A DNA stretch of 7,415 bases from Candidatus Poseidoniaceae archaeon. GTDB lineage: Archaea; Thermoplasmatota; Poseidoniia; Poseidoniales; Poseidoniaceae. Below the pieces are notes generated by a model that saw only the letters and a program-made list of their open reading frames with translations, was not told where the DNA came from and did no database searches. The translations under genes were made by a program, and so were the position numbers. Positions 1 through 5,196 of this stretch are shown here, in pieces. Numbering within the stretch: position 1 is the first letter of the stretch; every line of letters begins with the position of its first letter. The stretch lies in the NCBI GenBank assembly GCA_013330925.1, contig DUHJ01000068.1:1-7415 (forward strand). Reading direction: 5' to 3'.

Positions 1-194
1 CTGAATTCGTCTGGGCCTTGACGGCGACGTTCGCCTGCTTTGCCGTCATCTTGTTGCCTGCCTTCGCCATTTATGCCGTTTCACGCAGGCGAGAGCGTGC
101 AGATGAAGCGAAGTTGGCCGAAGCCGAGGCCATGGATTCCACCTCAACACCTGAAGCAGATTCGGACACCATCGGGGTTCAGGACGCGACGTGA
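1..194 (+). CDS. C-terminal end of a membrane protein (5' truncated by the window edge)
   Basis: An open frame runs in from the left edge (first full codon at base 3) to TGA at 192-194, giving 63 residues. It begins EFVWALTATFACFAVILLPA, a hydrophobic stretch of about 22 residues that reads as a single transmembrane helix. A basic RRRER stop-transfer patch follows, then an Ala/Glu/Asp-rich tail ending in GVQDAT. By the positive-inside rule the tail would be cytoplasmic. No start codon lies in the window, so the rest of the protein and its function cannot be told. The next gene starts 41 bases downstream in the same direction and has a similar final layout (last helix, RR, acidic tail), so the two may be neighbouring surface or membrane proteins. 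The coding call is fairly sure; function is unknown. Confidence 0.7.
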   Translation, partial: EFVWALTATFACFAVILLPAFAIYAVSRRRERADEAKLAEAEAMDSTSTPEADSDTIGVQDAT

Positions 195-206
195 ATCGCC
201 GCGCCC

Positions 207-214
207 GATAAATA
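207..214 (+). promoter_or_regulatory. TATA-box-like element for the surface-protein operon
   Basis: GATAAATA is the only A/T-rich patch in the GC-rich gap 195-235. Its centre is about 25-26 bases before the ATG at 236, where an archaeal TATA box would place the transcription start on the A of the ATG itself. This predicts a leaderless mRNA, in line with the lack of a Shine-Dalgarno sequence before 236. No clear purine-rich BRE is seen upstream. Archaeal TATA spacing is established knowledge; its use here is inferred. Confidence 0.5.
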
Positions 215-235
215 GGTCAGCGATGTTCTCGGAAC

Positions 236-3200
236 ATGCGCCAAACGTCGGTGGCCATTGCGCTCCTCTGCATGCTCTTGGCGAGCACGTCACCCTTGGC
301 CCTCGCAACGCAGGGCAGGTCCAACGGTGTTGACCTTGCCGTGGACGACGTGTCGTTCACCTACACCACGTCGGCCGACGAAGGAAAATATCGCATGTTC
401 TCGTCGAACCATCCAATCCCTGGGTTCAACCGCCCGGCAAGCCTCTTCGTGATCGACGCCATGGTCAACGTGCCCATCGACGTGGAGGTCACCGTGCAGA
501 ATTTGGGTTCCGTGGCTTCATCGTTGACGGACGTGAGGTTGCTGTTGTTGCATGACGAGTATCAACGCTTTGAAATCGCCAACCTGACCGAACCTCTGAA
601 CAGCATTTCAGCATCATCAAGCGGAATCGTGACGTTTCAATTCACGCCCACGTACGCGGGAAATCACAGCATGAGGATCGAAATCATGTCGGCCACACCG
701 GACGACAATCCGAACAATGACGTCGGAAACAGGCGAATGACGGTCGGTGCCTTCTACTGGAATTGCGATACTTTGCAACTTTGGTCCACCACTGGAGAAT
801 GGCGCCTGAACAGCGATACATCGATTTCGATGGGTTCCGCGTGCCACGTCGGTAACGGCGACACGTCCACCTACAGTCCAAACACGATTTCGCGTCTGAC
901 CACCCCTCCGCTCAACCTTGCCGACGGATTGAGTTCTGGCACCCGAACCATGGGATTGAGTTTCTTTTACACGGGCAGCGTGATCAGTCCAGACAGGTTT
1001 TCCGTTGAAGCAAAAACCGCCACGGGCACGTGGGAGGAGTTGACCGGCTTGGCGGCAACCGTCGATCAGGATTTCCTTACCGACGGGGCCAATTGGAACA
1101 CCTTCTCGATTTCCTCGGGTGGCTACGCCAGTCCCTTGGTGCCGATTGCACCGGACCGGCACCTCCACGCCAACTCTGCATTGCGCTGGACCCTAACCAC
1201 CGATTCGAGCGTCGAAGACATCGGTTTCTGGATGGACGAAGTGGTGATGGTCTACGATCAGGCCGCACGTGTCGAAGCCTACGCGGTCAGCGTCCAAGGA
1301 CGAGGCACGACGGGTGCAGTACCTGGCGCTTGGGGAAGCGTTGACCTCCGAATCGTCAACGACGGCAACATTTCAACGAACATTGTACCCGGGCTAGAGG
1401 GACTGCCTGAGGGTTGGGACACCTACACGACCTTTGACGACGGGTCATCGGTTCCCAGCACCGGATTCAACCTGCTCCCGGGCACATCACGAGACATCTC
1501 GGTCCGGCTCAAACCCGATGAAAACGCGTCGGTCGGTCTGGTGCCGATGACCTTCAACGGAAGCACCGACCACGACGACGTACACGCCACGGGTCCGATG
1601 AGTTTCACCGTCCTTGCGGACCGTGTGCCTGTGCTGGTGGAACCCAGCGACAGGCCATCATGTCCCGCACAACAGTCCTGTCCCTTCATGGTGGAATTGA
1701 GGAACGAAGGTGGAGCCTCTGACGTCTTCGATCTTGACGTTGACACGTCCACGTTGCCTGCGGGGTGGAACGTGGATTTCGCTTGGTCTCAACCAAACAG
1801 CGTGCTGGTACGTCCAGGCGAATCATCGGAGATCAACCTCCTTCTCACGGTCCCCCAGAACGCTCAACCAGACACGGTGCAGACGGCCAGCCTCTCCGCC
1901 ACCGCACAGAACGACAGCACGCGTGTGTCCACCCTCGAACTGGACGTCTCAGCATCCATGGTGTCGGACATTGGATTTACGGTCATCAATGCATTTTCAC
2001 CGGTCCGGGGTGGCGAGCATTCAGTTCTCGTCGTCGAGTTGGAAAATTTGGCTGAACGCCCAGACATCCTCGCATTGGACGCTGAGTTCGCTACGGATGC
2101 CGATGGCTGGTCCATCGAATCCATCAGCAGGACACAAGCGGTCATGACGGCCGGTTCAACCGTCAGCGTGACCATCGAAGTGTCCGCACCTGATGATGTG
2201 ATGGCGGGTGAACTTGCGCCCAACGTGCGCCTGTTGCTGGCGTCTGAACGAAGCGGGATGGATTTGGTCTCACCATGGTGGTCCGGACCCGTCGTTGTTG
2301 AGGTCCGTGAGGGAAGCATGACCAGCAACGCGAGCTTGTTGCGCGTGATGCCCGGCGTACCGTTGGCGATGCCCGTCTCGGTGAGCAACGCTGGAAACAT
2401 CGATTTGAACCTCCAATTTCACGTGGATGGACTCCCGGAATCATGGAGCACATGGTGGCGGCTCTCAGACGTGAACGTGAGCCTCCCTCTCAATGTACCA
2501 GTCAACGCGACACTTGCTCAACCCGTGTCTCTTGAGTTGATGTTCTTGGCTCCATCCAACGCACCTGCAGGCGTCCCGATCGAGATGAGCCTACGAAGCA
2601 TGGACGGTGATGAGGAACTGGACCTACACCCATTCGAAGTGGTGGTGGAACCTGTACGAAAGCCAGGTTTGACGTTGGAGCGGGCGACCTCCACGGTACG
2701 CTCTGGTGGAACGGTGTCGTTCAACGGTACCGTGCTGAATTTAGGAAACGCACCTGACCCATCGGTGTACATTGAAGTTCGGATCCAATCCACTCAGGAT
2801 CTCTCCGACATGGTGACGTTCTTCAACATCGATGGAGGTGCAGGTCTCGCCTTGGACGAATCCCATACGATTGGACTTGGCACAGGCATCGAGCGTGTCT
2901 TCCGTCTCGACGTGAATGTTCCAGAATCCGCGCCCCTCGGAACCCGAATTGTTGTCGAAGTGACCGTACATGGCGGTCTGGATGAGGAAAATCGACCGTA
3001 CACGATTGAGATGAGTCACCTCATTGAGGTCGATCAACGCCGGGACGTCAGCAGCGATTGGACGACTTCTCCAACCACCCTGAGCGACGGTGTTCCCCAT
3101 GAAATCTCGCTGAATTTTGCGTCTTCTTCTTCCTTCGAAGAGAACCTTACGGTCACCTTTGAGCACCCTGAATCTTGGGCGGTCGTGTGCGATGGCATCG

Positions 3201-3727
3201 GCGCCCTGCAGGCGGGCACAAGCACGAACGTGATCCTTGAACCGGGTCACATCGTCACCGTTGAACGGAAGTTGGGCTGCAGTGTCCTGCGGAACGGTGG
3301 TCCGGCGAGTGGAGATTTGTCGGTGCTTGTCCAAACGGCAGAAGGTACCACGGTTCGTGAGGACGTTCAGCCGTTGTCGTGGTCCATACCCGTCGATCAA
3401 GACGGCATGAGCGGTCAAGCGATGGCGTTTGGAGGCGGCATCATCTTGCTGATCGTTGCCATTGGGACGGTGCTCATCTTGCGAAGACCATCGGACGAGG
3501 ACCTGGGAGCCGAAGCGGGTGAAGCTTCAAAGCCTCAAGAAGGACCACCAATCACGAACTCTGTGGTACAGACCACAACGACCGAGGCTCCGGTGGCCGG
3601 ACCACCCGTATCCGCTCCCACAGGACCAACGCTCCCCGAGAACGGCCTACCAGACGGGTGGACCATGGAACAATGGCAACATTACGGCCAACAATGGTTG
3701 GAGCAGCAAAGCGCCTCGCAGCAGTGA
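236..3727 (+). CDS. Large secreted, membrane-anchored surface protein with NEW3/CARDB-like repeats
   Basis: This 1163-residue protein starts with a Sec-type signal peptide (residues 1-24, hydrophobic core to ALA, cleavage likely before TQG). A CARDB-like beta-sandwich follows at about 70-170. Residues about 175-340 look like a jelly-roll domain of MAM/lectin type, ending in GFWMDEVVMVYD. About six NEW3-like modules follow (roughly 345-460, 465-572, 575-690, 692-806, 808-932, 936-1051), several with the loop LPxGW/LPESW (LPEGW 390, LPAGW 507, LPESW 733). A transmembrane helix (about 1062-1083, GGGIILLIVAIGTVLILRR) leads to an 80-residue cytoplasmic tail, rich in Pro/Thr/Glu, that ends in GLPDGWTMEQWQHYGQQWL. 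I count eleven N-X-S/T sequons and six extracellular cysteines in three local pairs (177/203, 476/482, 985/1015), suggesting disulfides. There is no catalytic motif, so an adhesive or structural surface role is most likely. It is the first gene of a probable operon. The ATG at 236 is chosen for the signal peptide and TATA spacing. Confidence 0.9.
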   Translation: MRQTSVAIALLCMLLASTSPLALATQGRSNGVDLAVDDVSFTYTTSADEGKYRMFSSNHPIPGFNRPASLFVIDAMVNVPIDVEVTVQNLGSVASSLTDVRLLLLHDEYQRFEIANLTEPLNSISASSSGIVTFQFTPTYAGNHSMRIEIMSATPDDNPNNDVGNRRMTVGAFYWNCDTLQLWSTTGEWRLNSDTSISMGSACHVGNGDTSTYSPNTISRLTTPPLNLADGLSSGTRTMGLSFFYTGSVISPDRFSVEAKTATGTWEELTGLAATVDQDFLTDGANWNTFSISSGGYASPLVPIAPDRHLHANSALRWTLTTDSSVEDIGFWMDEVVMVYDQAARVEAYAVSVQGRGTTGAVPGAWGSVDLRIVNDGNISTNIVPGLEGLPEGWDTYTTFDDGSSVPSTGFNLLPGTSRDISVRLKPDENASVGLVPMTFNGSTDHDDVHATGPMSFTVLADRVPVLVEPSDRPSCPAQQSCPFMVELRNEGGASDVFDLDVDTSTLPAGWNVDFAWSQPNSVLVRPGESSEINLLLTVPQNAQPDTVQTASLSATAQNDSTRVSTLELDVSASMVSDIGFTVINAFSPVRGGEHSVLVVELENLAERPDILALDAEFATDADGWSIESISRTQAVMTAGSTVSVTIEVSAPDDVMAGELAPNVRLLLASERSGMDLVSPWWSGPVVVEVREGSMTSNASLLRVMPGVPLAMPVSVSNAGNIDLNLQFHVDGLPESWSTWWRLSDVNVSLPLNVPVNATLAQPVSLELMFLAPSNAPAGVPIEMSLRSMDGDEELDLHPFEVVVEPVRKPGLTLERATSTVRSGGTVSFNGTVLNLGNAPDPSVYIEVRIQSTQDLSDMVTFFNIDGGAGLALDESHTIGLGTGIERVFRLDVNVPESAPLGTRIVVEVTVHGGLDEENRPYTIEMSHLIEVDQRRDVSSDWTTSPTTLSDGVPHEISLNFASSSSFEENLTVTFEHPESWAVVCDGIGALQAGTSTNVILEPGHIVTVERKLGCSVLRNGGPASGDLSVLVQTAEGTTVREDVQPLSWSIPVDQDGMSGQAMAFGGGIILLIVAIGTVLILRRPSDEDLGAEAGEASKPQEGPPITNSVVQTTTTEAPVAGPPVSAPTGPTLPENGLPDGWTMEQWQHYGQQWLEQQSASQQ

Positions 3728-3732
3728 GGGGG
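3726..3732 (+). promoter_or_regulatory. Shine-Dalgarno-like site for the 55-residue membrane protein
   Basis: GAGGGGG overlaps the stop codon of the surface-protein gene and lies 8 bases before the ATG at 3741. The spacing fits a ribosome binding site and supports that start over upstream starts in the same frame. Confidence 0.5.
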
Positions 3733-3740
3733 CCACGACG

Positions 3741-3908
3741 ATGGCCGAAGAAGCAACGTGGGCGTTGTTGATGGCGGCCGTAGGAATCTTTGGTGCCCTC
3801 ACGTGGTTGTTGGACAGAATGCAGCGACCCCGGGCATACGTGCGGTGGTCCGCCGCCGCCGGCATCCTTTCGATGCTCGCCTTGCTGTACTGGACGTGGA
3901 AGCCATGA
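3741..3908 (+). CDS. Small two-helix membrane protein (55 aa), unknown function
   Basis: The ATG at 3741 sits 13 bases after the preceding stop with a good ribosome binding site. The frame ends at TGA 3906-3908, giving 55 residues. Residues about 7-24 (WALLMAAVGIFGALTWLL) and 34-52 (YVRWSAAAGILSMLALLYWT) are two hydrophobic helices joined by a basic loop (DRMQRPRAYVR). The positive-inside rule would put the loop in the cytoplasm and both ends outside. The same frame stays open further upstream, but that part is the shadow of the surface-protein gene. The gene is tightly coupled on both sides (13-base gap before, 4-base overlap after), so it is probably made together with the surface protein and the PqqD-like protein. 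I do not recognise a family. Confidence 0.72.
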   Translation: MAEEATWALLMAAVGIFGALTWLLDRMQRPRAYVRWSAAAGILSMLALLYWTWKP

Positions 3909-4390
3909 CCGTTGCCGTTGATGTGCCTGAAGAGCATCCGTTGCGGGCGTATCGACCTGTGCGGATGCCGGTATGGTGGGGGTGGCGCGGTGAAGTCGGA
4001 AAACGCTGCACATCGCCCGTCCATACAGGTCGGCTGGTCGTGCTCCGGATCGAGAAACAATTCACCAGATTCGAACGTCTGCTGGCGAAGTTGTTTCGGG
4101 CGCCGGGGGAAGTGCGACGCCCGTTGGATGCCATGAACAGCCTCATTTGGGAATTGTCCGACGGAACACACGATTTCCAAACCATCGTCAACCATCTGAA
4201 CGATGCGTATCAGGAGGAAGCAACGCCAGTGATCGAGCGAAGCACTGCAGCCATCCGAGGTTTTGTGGCCCTTGGGGTCATGAAACTCGTCCCTGATGGG
4301 GCAGACATCGGATGGTCGACGGAACCTGGTCGTGTTCCAGAAAATCAGGACTTGGAAGCCAGGGATCCTGACGTCGATCAGTGGTCGTAG
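3905..4390 (+). CDS. PqqD-like (RRE-fold) protein with N-terminal extension
   Basis: The 161-residue product has a PqqD-type winged-helix region at about 74-130: PLDAMNSLIWELSDG, then HDFQTIVNHLNDAY, then a helix ending RGFVALGVMKLV. This matches the family pattern of an LD..GS.VW...DG core, a T/F..I...L helix and a closing L....GLL. Residues about 12-73 (RPVRMPVWWGW, then LVVLRIEKQFTRFERLLAKL) resemble the basic N-terminal part seen in stand-alone PqqD-family proteins of about 150 residues. The C-terminal 30 residues are polar and probably disordered. PqqD folds bind leader peptides for modification enzymes; here no radical SAM enzyme or precursor is adjacent, so the partner is unknown. The start at 3905 is chosen because ATGA overlaps the preceding stop and because residues from an earlier in-frame start (3758) are only the shadow of the small membrane gene. 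Its 3' end overlaps the convergent gene by 13 bases. True biosynthesis of the cofactor PQQ is not implied. Confidence 0.78.
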   Translation: MTVAVDVPEEHPLRAYRPVRMPVWWGWRGEVGKRCTSPVHTGRLVVLRIEKQFTRFERLLAKLFRAPGEVRRPLDAMNSLIWELSDGTHDFQTIVNHLNDAYQEEATPVIERSTAAIRGFVALGVMKLVPDGADIGWSTEPGRVPENQDLEARDPDVDQWS

Positions 4391-5127
4391 GCCTGCCAGG
4401 CGACGCGGAAACCATACCCGTCGCGGGCGGAAGATGGGGGGGCCTTGTGTCTGGACGCGCACCTTGTGGAATCAGATTCCATGTACCACGCCCCACCACG
4501 AAGCACGCCACGTTCCGATTCAACCGCAACGGGTGCCTGAACGGAATGCCGGTCGTCAAGTGGAGCGACAAATCCGTCAGCACACCATTCGGCCACGTTG
4601 CCCGCCATGTCTTGGAGCCCCCAAGGGTTGGCGTCTTTCTGCCCGACTTCACGCGTCACGCCTCCAGCGTTTCCGGCATGCCAGCCGTATCCGTCAAGAT
4701 CGGTGTCGGCGTTTCCGAACCACCATCGTCCTTGGGTGCCTGCCCTTGCCGCATACTCCCATTCCGCTTCGCTTGGTAGCCGGTAGAGGCCTCGGACGTC
4801 AGCCAGTCGACCGTCCGTCTGCTCGTTCAAACGTGTCAGGTACAATTCGACATCGTCGCGAGATACGGATTCCACGGGTCTGAGACCAGCGGTCCAACCG
4901 TCCTTGAATTTCGAGGGATTCTCGCCCATCACCAATTCCCATTGCTGTTGAGTCACAGGCCGAGCGCTGAGTGCGAATGAATCGCGAATCTCGCATTCGA
5001 TTTGCGGGCCTTCATCACGACGGCCTTGCGAAGGTGAACAGCCACGCAGGAAGGTCCCCGGGGAAAGATGGAGGAAGAACAGACCGTTTGGTCCAGCCAC
5101 TTCCGCCATACCCCCTGATTGGGCCAT
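4378..5127 (-). CDS. FGE/SUMF1-fold protein (formylglycine-generating enzyme family), probably without the catalytic Cys pair
   Basis: This 249-residue protein covers the family domain almost fully. Signatures in order: LSPGTFLRG (21-29), PVTQQQWELVMGENPSKF (57-74), RPVESVSRDDVELYL (83-97), YRLPSEAEWEYAARAGT (115-131), DTDLDGYGWHAGN (141-153), NPWGLQDMAGNVAEWCAD (167-184), VLRGGAWY (208-215) and GYGFRVAW (237-244). The fold includes sulfatase-maturing oxidases, ergothioneine-type C-S bond enzymes and many non-enzymatic or unknown proteins. Between GG (210-211) and RCASRH the segment reads AWYMESDST; the two copper-binding cysteines of true FGE, which lie there in the human enzyme, are absent. 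Cysteines left are C30, C45, C182 and C223. No signal peptide or membrane helix is visible, so it is probably cytoplasmic. The start at 5127 is preferred over a TTG at 5190 and an ATG at 5109 because of a GGAGGG site 10 bases upstream. The substrate is unknown; no sulfatase is in the window. Confidence 0.88.
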   Translation of the reverse strand: MAQSGGMAEVAGPNGLFFLHLSPGTFLRGCSPSQGRRDEGPQIECEIRDSFALSARPVTQQQWELVMGENPSKFKDGWTAGLRPVESVSRDDVELYLTRLNEQTDGRLADVRGLYRLPSEAEWEYAARAGTQGRWWFGNADTDLDGYGWHAGNAGGVTREVGQKDANPWGLQDMAGNVAEWCADGFVAPLDDRHSVQAPVAVESERGVLRGGAWYMESDSTRCASRHKAPPSSARDGYGFRVAWQAYDH

Positions 5128-5196
5128 GATTGAGGAACCCTCCGATTCAACCACAAAGCAAGAATCCTTATCCTCGGAACGAACAGCCAAGGTTCG
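5128..5196. promoter_or_regulatory. Divergent promoter region between the FGE-like and TPR genes
   Basis: These 69 bases separate two divergent starts. On the + strand CTTATC (5167-5172) is centred about 27 bases before the ATG at 5197, fitting a TATA box for a leaderless TPR transcript. Read on the minus strand the same bases give GATAAG, about 40 bases before the ATG at 5127. That would place a start near 5143 and a short leader carrying or just cutting the GGAGGG site. A second weak minus-strand candidate is CTTTGTG at 5152-5158. One shared element may therefore serve both genes. This is by eye only, and the match to the TATA consensus is weak. Confidence 0.4.
5138..5143 (-). promoter_or_regulatory. 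Shine-Dalgarno-like site for the FGE-like gene
   Basis: On the minus strand GGAGGG lies 10 bases before the ATG at 5127. It supports that start over the next in-frame ATG at 5109 (28 bases away) and over the upstream TTG at 5190. Confidence 0.45.

Noticed and set aside
40..333. 97-codon open frame across the end of the first gene and the start of the surface protein
   Set aside because: It overlaps the terminal helix of one gene and the signal peptide of another, and its translation is Pro/Arg-rich with no features.
2741..3418. 225-codon open frame on the minus strand inside the surface-protein gene
   Set aside because: It is fully antisense to a well-supported gene, and its translation is Arg/His-rich with no recognisable domain, as expected for the shadow of a GC-rich gene.
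3758..3904. N-terminal extension of the PqqD-like protein from an earlier start
   Set aside because: It would cover nearly all of the 55-residue membrane gene in another frame, and the extension (GGRRNLWCP..., VVRRRRHPF) looks non-coding. The ATGA overlap at 3905 is the better start.
3647..4462. 271-codon open frame on the minus strand across the small membrane and PqqD-like genes
   Set aside because: It crosses three supported genes, and its translation has no domain and an unlikely Arg/Pro/His composition.
5128..5190. Longer FGE-like protein starting at TTG 5190
   Set aside because: The added residues match nothing in the family, the start is TTG, and it would leave only 6 bases before the divergent ATG with no room for a promoter.
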